Position numbers and translations under genes: made by a program. A model generated the notes under the pieces. It did no database searches, was not told the DNA's origin, and saw only the letters and a program-made list of their open reading frames with translations. 64,000 nucleotides of DNA from Actinomyces haliotis (GTDB taxonomy: Bacteria; Actinomycetota; Actinomycetes; Actinomycetales; Actinomycetaceae), in the NCBI RefSeq assembly GCF_015355765.1, contig NZ_JACWNA010000001.1, positions 62,001-126,000 of the forward strand. The letters run 5' to 3'. This document shows, piece by piece, positions 35,124 to 44,151 of the stretch (position 1 is its first letter; the number at the start of each line of letters is the position of its first letter).

Positions 35124-38093
35124 TCAGATCTTCGCGACGGGGGCGAGGCGCAGCATGAGGCGCTTCACTGTCCGGGCGCCGTCGATGGTGAACTCGACCC
35201 GGGCGACGGTGGAGCGCCCGGAGCCCTCGATGGCGACGACGTCGCCGGTGCCGTAGGAGTCGTGTCGGACCTGGTCGCCGACCTTGAGGCCACGCACGGC
35301 CTCGGGCAGGGCCTCAGAGTCCACTGCGGAGCCGGCGCCGGCGCCAGTACTCGAGGAGCCCGTGGAGCCGTCGAGCCTCGTGGGGGCGGAGCGCTCGGAG
35401 AGGCGCTTGGATCGTCGGGCCTCCGCGCGGTCCTTCGGCGTCTCGACGCGACCCAGCTTGCCCGTACGCTTGCCGGAGCCGATCGCGGGCGCGAAGTCGT
35501 CGTCCTCGGAGTAGCCGGAGCCGCCTCGCGAGCCGGCGCCGTAGCCCGAGCGACGGCCCGACCCGAAGCCGCCCTCGCCCCAGCTGCTCCCCCATCCGGT
35601 GCCGCCCCCGCGCAGGGCGTCCATCGAGGAGGCCAGCCGCTTCCACTCCATCGTCTCGGCAGGGATGTCGTCGAGGAAGCGGGAGGCGGGCATGGCGTTG
35701 GCGGCGCCCCAGGCGGAGCGCACGGCCGCCCGGGTGACGTAGAGGCGCTCGCGCGCGCGAGTGAGGGCCACGTAGGCGAGGCGACGTTCCTCGGCGAGCT
35801 CGGTCTCGTCGGCGAGCGATCGGGAGTGCGGGAAGGTGCCGTCCTCCATGCCGGTGACGAAGACGACCGGGAACTCCAGGCCCTTGGCGGTGTGGACCGT
35901 CATGAGGGTGACCTGCCCGTCGTCGGTCTGGGCAGCGGCGACGTCGTCGGAGGGCGGGAGCTGGTCCGCGTCGGCGACGAGGCTGACGCGCTCGAGGAAG
36001 TCCGCGAGGGTGCCGTCGGGGTTGGCGGCCTGGAAGTCGGTGGCCACCGAGTGCAGCTCGGCGAGGTTCTCGACGCGGGTGGCGTCCTGCGGGTCGTCGC
36101 TGGCGCGCAGCTCGGCGAGGTAGCCGGAGGCGTCGAGCGCGGAGTCGAGGACGTCGGCGACGCCGTCGCCGTCGGCGAGCTGGTGGCGCAGGCCCGTGAG
36201 GAGCTCGTGGAACTTGGTGACCTGGGTGCGGGCGCGGGTGGCGAGGCCCTCGACGGCCGGGGGCTCGGTGCCCGGGGCGTCGAGGTCGCCGGCCGTGTCC
36301 CCCTCCTCGTTGGGGCGCAGGGCGCCGGCGGCGTCGGCGATGGCGGTGCCGAAGGAGACGCCGTGGCGGGCGGCGTGCTCGGCGAGGACGGCCTCGGCCT
36401 TGTCCCCGAGTCCGCGCTTGGGGACGTTGAGGATGCGGCGGAGGTTGACGTCGTCGTCGGGGTTGTCGACGGCACGCAGGTAGGCGATGGCGTCCTTGAT
36501 CTCGCGGCGCTCGTAGAAGCGGGTCCCGCCGACCACCTTGTAGGGCTGGCCCGAGCGGACGAAGGCCTCCTCGAGCGCGCGGGACTGCGCGTTGGTGCGG
36601 TAGAAGATGGCGACGTCACGCGGCTTGACGCCGGAGACGTCGTGGAGGCGGTCGATCTCCTGGCTGATCCAGCGGGCCTCGTCGTGCTCGGAGTCGGCGA
36701 CGTAGCCGGTGATGGGCGCCCCGGAGCCGGACTCGGTGAAGAGGTTCTTCTTGCGGCGCCCCTCGTTGCGGGAGATGACGGCGTTGGCGGCGTCGAGGAT
36801 GTTCTGGGTGGAGCGGTAGTTCTGCTCGAGCAGGATGGTGCGGGCCGAGGGGTAGTCCTCCTCGAACTCCTCGATGTTGCGGATGGTGGCGCCGCGGAAG
36901 GCGTAGATCGACTGGTCGGAGTCTCCGACGACAGTGAGCTCGGCGGGAGGCAGGGCGCTGCCGGCACCGGAGGTGCCGGGCCCGCCGGTGAGCTCGCGGA
37001 CGAGGACGTACTGGGCGTGGTTCGTGTCCTGGTACTCGTCGACGAGGATGTGGCGGAAGCGGCGGCGGTACGTCTCGGCGACGGCCGGCTTGGTCTGGAG
37101 GAGCTGGACCGTGCGCATGATGAGGTCGTCGAAGTCGAGTGCGTTCGCGGCCACGAGGCGGGCCTGGTAGGCCTTGTAGACGTCGACGAGGTAGCGCTCG
37201 AGCGGGTTCGAGGTGACGGCGCGCTCCGCGTACTGGGCGGGGGTGACGAGCTCGTTCTTGAGGTCGGAGATGCGGTTCGCGAAGGTCTTGGGCGTGAAGC
37301 GCTTGGAGTCGATACCGAGCTCCTTGACGATCATCGTGATGAGCCGCTGGGAGTCGGCGGAGTCGTAGATCGAGAAGGTGGAGCGCAGGCCGGCGGCGTC
37401 GTGCTCACGGCGCAGGATCCGCACGCAGGCCGAGTGGAAGGTGGAGACCCACATGCGCTCGCCGGCGGGGCCGACCAGCGCCGTGACGCGCTCACGCATC
37501 TCCGCGGCCGCCTTGTTGGTGAAGGTGATGGCAAGGATCTCGCCGGGGCGGGCGCGGCCGGTGGCGAGGAGGTAGGCGATGCGGTGGGTGAGGACCCGGG
37601 TCTTGCCCGAGCCGGCGCCGGCGATGATGAGCAGCGGCGAGCCGGCGTGGACGACGGCGTCGTGCTGGGCGGGGTTGAGGCCCTTCGTGAGGGCGTCCGG
37701 GTCAGCGACGGTGACGCCGAAGGCTGGGGCCCCGGCGCCGCCCAGGCCGCCCGTGGAACGGGGGCGGGCGCCGGTGAACGGGGCGTCCTCGCCGGTGGCT
37801 CGGGCGCGTGCCGCGGCCGCGTTCGCCTGGGCGCGCGCGACGAGGGACGCCGTCTCGTCCTGGCGGTCCTCCCAGGAGGGCTGGGCGGCGACGAGGTCCT
37901 CCTGCGAGGGGGCGGCGGAGGCGGCGTCGTCGTAGTCCGGCTCGTCCGGTGCCTCGAGGCCCGCGAGGGACTCCGCCCAGGCGTCGTCGTCCGCGGAGGC
38001 GAGGGCTGGGAGCGCCGCCTCGGGCGGCGGCGTGGACGTCCCGTTCTGGCCGGGCATGGGCAGGGCGCCGAAGAGGGAGTTCATCGCGTTCAT
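35124..38093 (-). CDS. pcrA: ATP-dependent DNA helicase PcrA/UvrD1
   Basis: The 989-residue protein is a superfamily 1A helicase. Motifs in order are GLNPAQHDAV (Q motif), IIAGAGSGKTRVLTHR (Walker A), FTNKAAAEMRER, ILVDEYQDTNHAQY (Walker B), VVGDSDQSIYAFRGA, LEQNYRST, VTLMTVHTAKGLEFPVVFVTGMEDG and AYVALTRARERL. The C-terminal tail has a Gly/Ser-rich linker and the PcrA Tudor-like domain VGDQVRHDSYGTGDVVAIEG, which contacts RNA polymerase. About 130 extra residues, acidic and Ala-rich, precede the helicase core. ATG 38091-38093 or 38082-38084 could start it; a -10 box ten bases upstream of 38093 suggests a nearly leaderless mRNA. It acts in replication restart and excision repair. Confidence 0.95.
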   Translation of the reverse strand: MNAMNSLFGALPMPGQNGTSTPPPEAALPALASADDDAWAESLAGLEAPDEPDYDDAASAAPSQEDLVAAQPSWEDRQDETASLVARAQANAAAARARATGEDAPFTGARPRSTGGLGGAGAPAFGVTVADPDALTKGLNPAQHDAVVHAGSPLLIIAGAGSGKTRVLTHRIAYLLATGRARPGEILAITFTNKAAAEMRERVTALVGPAGERMWVSTFHSACVRILRREHDAAGLRSTFSIYDSADSQRLITMIVKELGIDSKRFTPKTFANRISDLKNELVTPAQYAERAVTSNPLERYLVDVYKAYQARLVAANALDFDDLIMRTVQLLQTKPAVAETYRRRFRHILVDEYQDTNHAQYVLVRELTGGPGTSGAGSALPPAELTVVGDSDQSIYAFRGATIRNIEEFEEDYPSARTILLEQNYRSTQNILDAANAVISRNEGRRKKNLFTESGSGAPITGYVADSEHDEARWISQEIDRLHDVSGVKPRDVAIFYRTNAQSRALEEAFVRSGQPYKVVGGTRFYERREIKDAIAYLRAVDNPDDDVNLRRILNVPKRGLGDKAEAVLAEHAARHGVSFGTAIADAAGALRPNEEGDTAGDLDAPGTEPPAVEGLATRARTQVTKFHELLTGLRHQLADGDGVADVLDSALDASGYLAELRASDDPQDATRVENLAELHSVATDFQAANPDGTLADFLERVSLVADADQLPPSDDVAAAQTDDGQVTLMTVHTAKGLEFPVVFVTGMEDGTFPHSRSLADETELAEERRLAYVALTRARERLYVTRAAVRSAWGAANAMPASRFLDDIPAETMEWKRLASSMDALRGGGTGWGSSWGEGGFGSGRRSGYGAGSRGGSGYSEDDDFAPAIGSGKRTGKLGRVETPKDRAEARRSKRLSERSAPTRLDGSTGSSSTGAGAGSAVDSEALPEAVRGLKVGDQVRHDSYGTGDVVAIEGSGRSTVARVEFTIDGARTVKRLMLRLAPVAKI

Positions 38094-38103
38094 ACTGCGC
38101 CCA

Positions 38104-38109
38104 AGACTA
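38104..38109 (-). promoter_or_regulatory. -10 box just upstream of pcrA
   Basis: TAGTCT on the minus strand fits TANNNT and lies only 10 nt before ATG 38093. With no Shine-Dalgarno present, this predicts a leader of a few bases at most. Confidence 0.45.
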
Positions 38110-38164
38110 GGCCAGGGCGCCGACGCGCTGCGCTGACGGCACCGCGCCCGGGCATGCTTGGAGC

Positions 38165-39073
38165 ATGACGGCTCACGAGCGATCAACGTTCCGCAAGACC
38201 GATGACTTCCCCGGTGCCACGCGGGTCGAGGCCCAGGGCCTTCAGTGGCTGGCCGAGGCGAGCACGGACGGCGGCGCGCACGTCGTGCCGGTGACCGTCG
38301 GCGACGGCTGGATCGAGGAGCCGCGGCTCCGCTCGACCTCGGTCACAGCTGCGGCCGCCGAGGCCTTCGGACGGGCGCTCGCCGTCACGCACGCCGCGGG
38401 AGCACCAGTCTTCGGCGCGGCCCCGCCCGGTTGGGACGGCCGCACGCGGATGGGGCGGTCGAACATCCGCCTGCGGGACGCCTCATCCGAGGACGATGCG
38501 GCGGCGCCGCGCCCGTGGGGCGTCTTCTACGCCGAGGACCGCATCGAGCCCTACGTCCGCCCAGGCCGCGACTCCGGCGCCCTCAGCCCGCACGACGCGG
38601 CCGTCATCGAGCACGTGTGCGAGCGCTTGCGCGACGGCGAGCTCGACTCGCCCCAGCCGCGACTCGTCGAGGAGGCGGCCGCTGAGGCGGGTCGGCCCGT
38701 CGCCGTCGCCCGCACGCACGGCGACCTCTGGTGCGGCAACGTGCTCTGGGTACCGACGGAGGACACGGCGTCCTGGGCGCCGAGGGCGGCCGGCCGCGGC
38801 CCGGACGACCGCGATCCCGGCGACGTCGTCGGCGTCCTCATCGACCCGATGGCTCACGGAGCTCACGCGGAGACGGATCTCGGGGCTCTGGGCCTCTTCG
38901 GGCAGCGTCACCTCGAGCGCGTCTACGCGGGCTACAACGAGGTCTCCCCGCTGGCCGACGGCTGGCGCGAGCGCATCGGACTGCACCAGCTGCACATCCT
39001 CATGCTCCACGTCTACCTCTTCGGCGGCGGCTACGGCCCGGAGGCGGCCTCGGTCGCCCGGCAGTACGCCTGA
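38165..39073 (+). CDS. Fructosamine kinase family protein
   Basis: The 302-residue protein belongs to the fructosamine-3-kinase/APH-like fold. It has the catalytic loop ARTHGDLWCGNVLW at about 177-190 and the metal-binding-like segment VLIDPMAHGAHAETDLGALGLFG at about 220-242, where DP replaces the usual DFG-like DP/YG. The N-terminal FRKTDDFPGATRVEAQGLQWLAEA matches the start of FN3K proteins. It phosphorylates ketoamines (glycated amines or ribulosamines), probably for protein or metabolite deglycation. It lies divergent from pcrA and convergent with prmC. Confidence 0.88.
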   Translation: MTAHERSTFRKTDDFPGATRVEAQGLQWLAEASTDGGAHVVPVTVGDGWIEEPRLRSTSVTAAAAEAFGRALAVTHAAGAPVFGAAPPGWDGRTRMGRSNIRLRDASSEDDAAAPRPWGVFYAEDRIEPYVRPGRDSGALSPHDAAVIEHVCERLRDGELDSPQPRLVEEAAAEAGRPVAVARTHGDLWCGNVLWVPTEDTASWAPRAAGRGPDDRDPGDVVGVLIDPMAHGAHAETDLGALGLFGQRHLERVYAGYNEVSPLADGWRERIGLHQLHILMLHVYLFGGGYGPEAASVARQYA

Positions 39074-39099
39074 GACGCGGCTGATCCCGAGGCGGTCGG

Positions 39100-40053
39100 T
39101 CAGCTCACGGCCCGGAGGTAGCGGTCGCGGCCGGTGAGGTCCTGCCCGGTGGAGGCCTCCACGAAGCCGGCCGACCGCGCTGCCTCGCGCAGCGCGGCCC
39201 CCTGGCCGGCGTCGTGCTCCATGACGAGGACGCCGCCGGTTTGCAGGAGGTCGGAGGCACGGGCGATGACCGCCGTCGGGACCGCGAGGCCCTCCGCTCC
39301 CCCGCCGTACAGGGCGAGGTCGGGATCGAATCGCTCCGTCTCGTCGTCCTCGACGGCCCCGACGGGCACGTACGGAGGGTTCGAGACGACGACGTCGACC
39401 GCGCCGTCGAGATCAGCAAGAGTCTCCGGCGCGGTGGCATCGGCCTGGACCAGGCGCACCCGTCCCGGCGCGAGGCGCTCGAGGTTCTCCGCGGCCAGGG
39501 CGGCGGGAGCGTCGTCGAGCTCGACGGCGGTGACACGTGCCGCGGGGACCTCGACCGCGAGCGCGGCGGCGATGGCCCCGGATCCGGTGCACAGGTCGAC
39601 GACGACGGGCTCCACGGTCCCGGCCACGACCGCCTCCCGTGCGGCGTCGATGGCCGTCTGCGCGACGACCTCGGTCTCGGGCCTCACGATGAAGACCCCC
39701 GGTCGGACGAGGAGCTCGAGCCCGCGGAACCACATGGTCCCGGTGAGGAGCTGCAGAGGCTCGTGAGCAGCCCGCCGCTCGACAAGACCGAGATACCGCT
39801 CGACCTGCTCAGCGCTCGCACCGTCCGCCATGACGAGCGAGCGACCGATCACGTGCTCCGCCAGCAGCCGCGCGTCCACCTCCGGCGACGCGACGCCCGC
39901 CTCCGCAAGTCTCCTCGCGGCCTCCCTGACGAGCCGACGAAGCCCGTAACGGTCCAGAGGCTCGTTCAGGGCATCGCCCCGAAGACGTAAAGGAGCCTGC
40001 GACCAGTCGAGAAGCGGGTCCCCGACCCGTCCGTCCGGATGACGATCCGTCAC
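39100..40053 (-). CDS. prmC: Release factor glutamine methyltransferase PrmC
   Basis: PrmC methylates the Gln of the GGQ motif in release factors. The 317-residue protein has the helical N-terminal domain ([33 protein letters not shown]), [12 protein letters not shown], the SAM-binding [16 protein letters not shown] at about 170-185 and the catalytic VVSNPPYVP at about 231-239. GTG 40051-40053 overlaps the prfA stop (GTGA), coupling it to its substrate gene, a very conserved arrangement. A Sua5-family gene usually follows prmC in actinobacteria; here the next gene is the fructosamine kinase on the other strand. Confidence 0.95.
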   Translation of the reverse strand: MTDRHPDGRVGDPLLDWSQAPLRLRGDALNEPLDRYGLRRLVREAARRLAEAGVASPEVDARLLAEHVIGRSLVMADGASAEQVERYLGLVERRAAHEPLQLLTGTMWFRGLELLVRPGVFIVRPETEVVAQTAIDAAREAVVAGTVEPVVVDLCTGSGAIAAALAVEVPAARVTAVELDDAPAALAAENLERLAPGRVRLVQADATAPETLADLDGAVDVVVSNPPYVPVGAVEDDETERFDPDLALYGGGAEGLAVPTAVIARASDLLQTGGVLVMEHDAGQGAALREAARSAGFVEASTGQDLTGRDRYLRAVS

Positions 40054-41138
40054 TGCTCCCCCACGGCAGCGAGCCGCTCGGCCTCGTCCATCGCGATCGC
40101 GGAGTCGATCACGGGGCCGAGGCCACCGTCGAGGACGGCGTCGAGGTTGTACGCCTTGAAGCCGGTGCGGTGGTCTGCGATGCGGTTCTCGGGGAAGTTG
40201 TAGGTGCGGATGCGCTCGGAGCGGTCGACGGTGCGCACCTGGGAGCGCCGTGCCTCGGCGGCCTCGGCGGCGGCCGCGGCGGCGCGCTCGGCGAGGAGGC
40301 GGGCGCGCAGCACGCGCATGCCGGCCTCCTTGTTCTGGAGCTGGGACTTCTCGTTCTGCATCGAGACGACGATGCCGGTGGGCAGGTGGGTGATGCGGAC
40401 AGCGGAGTCGGTCGTGTTGACGCTCTGGCCGCCGGGGCCGGAGGAGCGGAAGACGTCGATGCGCAGGTCGTTCTGGTCGATCTCGAGCTCGCCGGCGTCG
40501 TCGGCCTCGGGCATGACGAGGACGCCAGCGGCGGAGGTGTGGATGCGGCCGGCGGACTCGGTGACGGGGACGCGCTGGACGCGGTGGACGCCTCCCTCGT
40601 ACTTGAGGTGCGCCCAGACGCCGTCCTGGGGCTCGACGGAGCCCTTGGCCTTGATGGCGAGGCGGACGTCCTTGTAGCCGCCGAGCTCGGAGTCGGTGTG
40701 GTCCAGGACCTCGACGGCCCAGCCCTGCCGCTCGGCGTAGCGCGTGTACATGCGGGCGAGGTCGGAGGCGAAGAGGGCTGACTCCTCGCCGCCCTCACCG
40801 GCCTTGACCTCGATGATGACGTCACGGCCGTCGTCGGGGTCGCGCGGGATGAGGACCTCGCGGAGCCGGTCGGCGGCGGCGGCCTCGGCGGCCTCGAGGT
40901 CGGGCAGCTCTCCAGCGAAGTCCGGGTCGTCGACGGCGAGCTCACGGGCGTCGCTGAGGTCCGCGGAGGCGGCGGACCACGCGCGGTGGGCGGCGACGAC
41001 GCGTCCGAGATCGGCGTAGCGGCGCCCGAGGCGGCGCATGGCGCCTGGGTCGGAGGCGACGGCGGGGTCGGCCATCTCGCGCTCGATGCCGGCGTACTCG
41101 TCGAGCAGCGGCTCGGCGGCGGAGAAGTCCTCGCTCAT
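40050..41138 (-). CDS. prfA: Peptide chain release factor 1
   Basis: RF1 reads UAA and UAG and triggers peptide release. The 362-residue protein contains the GGQ catalytic motif in [25 protein letters not shown] at about 229-253 and the codon-recognition domain with an RF1-type sequence around [19 protein letters not shown]. The C-terminal [20 protein letters not shown] is conserved. The gene follows rpmE after 172 nt and overlaps prmC by 4 nt. Confidence 0.97.
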   Translation of the reverse strand: MSEDFSAAEPLLDEYAGIEREMADPAVASDPGAMRRLGRRYADLGRVVAAHRAWSAASADLSDARELAVDDPDFAGELPDLEAAEAAAADRLREVLIPRDPDDGRDVIIEVKAGEGGEESALFASDLARMYTRYAERQGWAVEVLDHTDSELGGYKDVRLAIKAKGSVEPQDGVWAHLKYEGGVHRVQRVPVTESAGRIHTSAAGVLVMPEADDAGELEIDQNDLRIDVFRSSGPGGQSVNTTDSAVRITHLPTGIVVSMQNEKSQLQNKEAGMRVLRARLLAERAAAAAAEAAEARRSQVRTVDRSERIRTYNFPENRIADHRTGFKAYNLDAVLDGGLGPVIDSAIAMDEAERLAAVGEQ

Positions 41139-41310
41139 GGGCGTGTCCTCGGGTCTCGTGGGTGCGTGGGGTGGCGGGGCCGGGTTCGGTGCCCACGTCG
41201 ACCGGGCTCAGCGCGGTGGCCCGCCGAGCTCGGTTGAGGTGGCGTCCGGAGACGCGACGACGCCGACGGCGGCTCCCTGAGGAGTCATCCGTCGGCGTCG
41301 GGCAGGCTGC

Positions 41311-41523
41311 TTACTTGTTGCGCTTGCCGTAGCGAGCCTCGAAGCGGGCCACGCGGCCACCGGTGTCGAGGATCTTCTGCTTGCCCGTGTAGAACGGGTG
41401 GCAGGCCGAGCAGACGTCAACGCGGATCTCACCGGAGGTCTCGGTCGAGCGAGTCTCGAAGGTGTTGCCGCAGGTGCACGTGACCGTGGTGGGCACGTAG
41501 TCGGGGTGGATCCCCTGCTTCAT
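41311..41523 (-). CDS. rpmE: 50S ribosomal protein L31 (zinc-binding form)
   Basis: The 70-residue protein starts [22 protein letters not shown] and keeps the zinc-ribbon cysteines (CTC near residue 16-18 and CSAC at about 37-40), then [25 protein letters not shown]. It is therefore the C+ (zinc-containing) form of L31. ATG 41521-41523 follows CTAGGAGACACC. It has a strong promoter of its own in the rho-rpmE gap and stands in the conserved rho-rpmE-prfA order. Confidence 0.97.
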   Translation of the reverse strand: MKQGIHPDYVPTTVTCTCGNTFETRSTETSGEIRVDVCSACHPFYTGKQKILDTGGRVARFEARYGKRNK

Positions 41524-41594
41524 GGTGTCTCCTAGCATTCAGAGGGTCCCGGGTCCCACGTGGTCGACGCAGGTGAACCGGATACCAAGGCGCG

Positions 41595-41623
41595 ATCCTA
41601 CCGGCGCGGAACCGCACCGACAA
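41595..41623 (-). promoter_or_regulatory. Housekeeping-type promoter of rpmE
   Basis: On the minus strand, TTGTCG (41618-41623) and TAGGAT (41595-41600) are separated by exactly 17 nt. This is the best sigma-70-type promoter in the window and gives a leader of about 65 nt. Confidence 0.75.
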
Positions 41624-41650
41624 CGCCGCGAGCGTGGCGCCCAGCGTGAT

Positions 41651-41686
41651 CCCGGGCACCGGCACAGGGCCGGAGCCCGTCCCGGG
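41651..41686 (-). terminator. Hairpin directly after rho
   Basis: CCCGGG at 41651-41656 pairs with CCCGGG at 41681-41686, and CCGGC at 41659-41663 with GCCGG at 41669-41673. The stem begins immediately after the rho stop codon. Confidence 0.5.
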
Positions 41687-43774
41687 TCAGGCGAGGTTGG
41701 CGTCGTCGTCGGCGTCGGCCAGCGACGTGCCCTCCGGCGTCGTCCGCGAGATCGTCATGAGGAACTCGGCGTTCGACTGCGTCTCCTTGAGCTTGCCGAT
41801 GACGAGCTCGAGGGCCGCCTGCTGGTCCAGCCCGGCGAAGAGGCGGCGCAGGCGCCACATGATCTTGAGCTGGGCCGGGTTGATGAGGAGCTCCTCGCGG
41901 CGCGTGGAGGAGGCGGCGACGTCGACAGCCGGGAAGATGCGCTTCTCGGCGAGCTGGCGGGACAGGCGCAGCTCCATGTTTCCGGTGCCCTTGAACTCCT
42001 CGAAGATGACCTCGTCCATCTTCGAGCCGGTCTCCACCAGGGCGGTCGCGAGGATGGTAAGGGATCCGCCGTTCTCGATGTTGCGGGCGGCGCCGAAGAA
42101 GCGCTTGGGCGGGTAGAGGGCGCTGGCGTCGACACCACCGGACAGGATGCGGCCGCTCGCGGGGGCGGCGAGGTTGTAGGCGCGGCCCAGGCGGGTGATG
42201 GAGTCGAGGAGAACGACGACGTCCTGCCCGAGCTCGACGAGGCGCTTGGCCCGCTCGATGGCGAGCTCGGCGACCGTCGTGTGGTCCGAGGCGGGGCGGT
42301 CGAAGGTCGAGGCGATGACCTCGCCCTTGACCGTGCGCTGCATGTCGGTGACCTCCTCAGGACGCTCGTCGACGAGCACGACCATGAGGTGGGCCTCGGG
42401 GTTGTTGACGCTGATCGCGTTGGCGATCTGCTGCAGCACGATCGTCTTTCCGGCCTTCGGCGGGGAGACGATGAGGCCGCGCTGCCCCTTGCCGATCGGC
42501 GCCACGAGGTCGATGACGCGGGGCGTGAGGGCCTTGGGGGTCGTCTCGAGCCGGAGCTGCTCCTGCGGGTAGAGCGGGGTCAGCTTGGCGAACTCGGGGC
42601 GCCTCTTGGAGCGCTCCGGGTCCATGCCGTTGACGGTCTCGATGGAGACGAGCGGGTTGTACTTCTGGCGGTTCTGCCGGTTCTGGCGCCGGCCGGAGCG
42701 GCCGCCCTGGTTGCCGCCGGGGTTGGAGGTCTCGCCGCCCTCGCGGACCCAGCCGGTGACGGCGTCGCCGGGGCGCAGGCCCGCGTCCTTCATCTGCTGG
42801 GCGTTGACGTAGACGTCCTTCGCTCCGGGCAGGTAGCCGGAGGTGCGCAGGTAGGCGTGCTGCTTGTCGGCGACGTCGAGGATCCCGGCGACGGGCAGGA
42901 GGACGTCGTCGTCGCGGTTGCCGCGCGAGCCCTGGCCGGAGTCGTTCTGGTCGTTGCCGTTGCTGTTGCTGTTGCCGCCGTTGTTGCGGTCGCGGTCCCG
43001 GTCGCGGCGCTTGCGTCCGCGACGACGGCGACCGCCACGGCCCTCGTCGTCCCAGGAGTCGCCGTCGGAGTCGCGCCCGCCGCGCTCGTCGTTGCCGTTG
43101 CCGCCGTTGCCGCGGTCGCGGTCCCGGTCGCGGCGCTTGCGCTCGGAGGGCTCGACGGCGGCGGTGCCGGTGGCGTCGGCGAGGTCCCGCATGAGCGCGG
43201 CCTTGGCGTCGAGGTGGTCCTCGGGCGAGTCGGGTCCCTGCTGGTCGTCGCGGTCGTAGCGGCGGGCGGGCGCCTCACCGGTCTCGGACTCGGCCCGACG
43301 GCGGCCACGGCGCGAGCCCTCGCGCTGGTTGTCTCCCCGCTGGACGTCCTGACCGCGCTCGCCGCGCTCACGGCGGCTGCGCCGGGACGCCTGCTGGTCC
43401 TGGGGGGCGGACTCGTCACCCTGCCGGTCGTCGCGGTCGCGCCCCGCCTGCGGGGCCTCGGCCTCGTGGTGCTCGGGGGCGCCCGCCACGGCGGTGGCAC
43501 GACGACGGCGAGCGCGGGGCGACTCCTGGCTCTCGGGGGCGCCCTCCGGCACGGTCTGAGCCGGGACGTCCTGACGGGCTGCGCTCGGCTCGGCCGTCGG
43601 GGATGAGTGGGAGGCGGAGGGAGCCGCGTCGGCGCCCTCGCCGCGGATGGCGGCGACGAGCTCGCTCTTGCGCATCCGGGAGGTGCCCTTGAGGCCCATG
43701 GAGGAGGCGAGCTGCTGGAGCTCGGCCAGGCGCATGGTGGACAGCGCGGGCTTGTCGCTGGAGGTCTCGGTCAC
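41687..43774 (-). CDS. rho: Transcription termination factor Rho, with long N-terminal insertion
   Basis: Rho is the RNA-dependent hexameric ATPase that ends transcription. The 695-residue protein has an N-terminal SAP-like domain (LAELQQLASSMGLKGTSRMRKSELVAAI, about 16-43), then about 225 residues rich in Arg, Asp, Asn, Gly and Glu. Next come the RNA-binding cold-shock-like domain (VLLPVAGILDVADKQHAYLRTSGYLPG), Walker A SPPKAGKTIVLQQIA, VDERPEEVTDM, the Q-loop GRAYNLAAPASGRILSGGVD and the R-loop. Insertions of this type occur in actinobacterial Rho; this one is long and contains runs of RDRDR and NGN. GTG 43774 is chosen because AAGGA lies 7 nt upstream. It is surrounded by rpmE, prfA and prmC as usual. 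Confidence 0.95.
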   Translation of the reverse strand: MTETSSDKPALSTMRLAELQQLASSMGLKGTSRMRKSELVAAIRGEGADAAPSASHSSPTAEPSAARQDVPAQTVPEGAPESQESPRARRRRATAVAGAPEHHEAEAPQAGRDRDDRQGDESAPQDQQASRRSRRERGERGQDVQRGDNQREGSRRGRRRAESETGEAPARRYDRDDQQGPDSPEDHLDAKAALMRDLADATGTAAVEPSERKRRDRDRDRGNGGNGNDERGGRDSDGDSWDDEGRGGRRRRGRKRRDRDRDRNNGGNSNSNGNDQNDSGQGSRGNRDDDVLLPVAGILDVADKQHAYLRTSGYLPGAKDVYVNAQQMKDAGLRPGDAVTGWVREGGETSNPGGNQGGRSGRRQNRQNRQKYNPLVSIETVNGMDPERSKRRPEFAKLTPLYPQEQLRLETTPKALTPRVIDLVAPIGKGQRGLIVSPPKAGKTIVLQQIANAISVNNPEAHLMVVLVDERPEEVTDMQRTVKGEVIASTFDRPASDHTTVAELAIERAKRLVELGQDVVVLLDSITRLGRAYNLAAPASGRILSGGVDASALYPPKRFFGAARNIENGGSLTILATALVETGSKMDEVIFEEFKGTGNMELRLSRQLAEKRIFPAVDVAASSTRREELLINPAQLKIMWRLRRLFAGLDQQAALELVIGKLKETQSNAEFLMTISRTTPEGTSLADADDDANLA

Positions 43775-44081
43775 GAGTGTCCTTACGTGTGGGTGCTGCG
43801 GTCCGGCTCGCGGGTGGAGGCGGCGTGCAACAGGTGGGACTGTCCCGGAGCGGGTCACGGGGAGGAGTCGTGCGCCACCGGACGCCGGGGCTGGGCCACC
43901 GGAAGGGTCCGAGGTGCGAGGCGGTGCGGTGCGATCCGCAGGGCCGTTGCCGACACAGTACCAGCCCCGCGCCCGGCCGTTCCCGCACGGTCCGTCACTG
44001 TGACGAAGGCCCGGGCTCACGCGGTCCCGCACCGGCCCGCGTGCGGTGCGGCGACGCCCCACGGCCCGAGTCCACGACGAC
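43775..44081. other. Rho leader and upstream region
   Basis: The gap between rho and the FMN reductase gene has no gene. A TACTGT -10-like hexamer (43955-43960, minus strand) would give a leader of about 175 nt, a length that leaves room for autoregulation of rho. Just upstream is the perfect 13-bp palindrome CGTCACTGTGACG (43993-44005), a possible operator. Confidence 0.4.
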
Positions 44082-44123
44082 GCCGTCGGGCCCGGGACGG
44101 GGCCCCGTCCCGGGCCCGACGGC
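44082..44123. terminator. Perfect 42-bp palindrome after the FMN reductase gene
   Basis: Bases 44082-44102 and 44103-44123 are exact reverse complements with no spacer. Both GC-only and mixed stretches match. It lies 28 nt after the FMN reductase stop on the minus strand and probably ends the LLM/FMN-reductase transcript. Confidence 0.75.
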
Positions 44124-44151
44124 AGCGGACGCTCACCCGCCCGTCGGGCTG

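Noticed and set aside
41524-41594. Zur-type operator before rpmE
   Set aside because: Zur normally controls the zinc-free L31 paralogue; this is the zinc-binding form and no AT-rich Zur palindrome is present.
42940-43150. Repeats inside rho as a CRISPR-like or VNTR array
   Set aside because: They are codon-level repeats encoding the RDRDR/NGN-rich disordered segment of Rho, in frame and without regular spacers.
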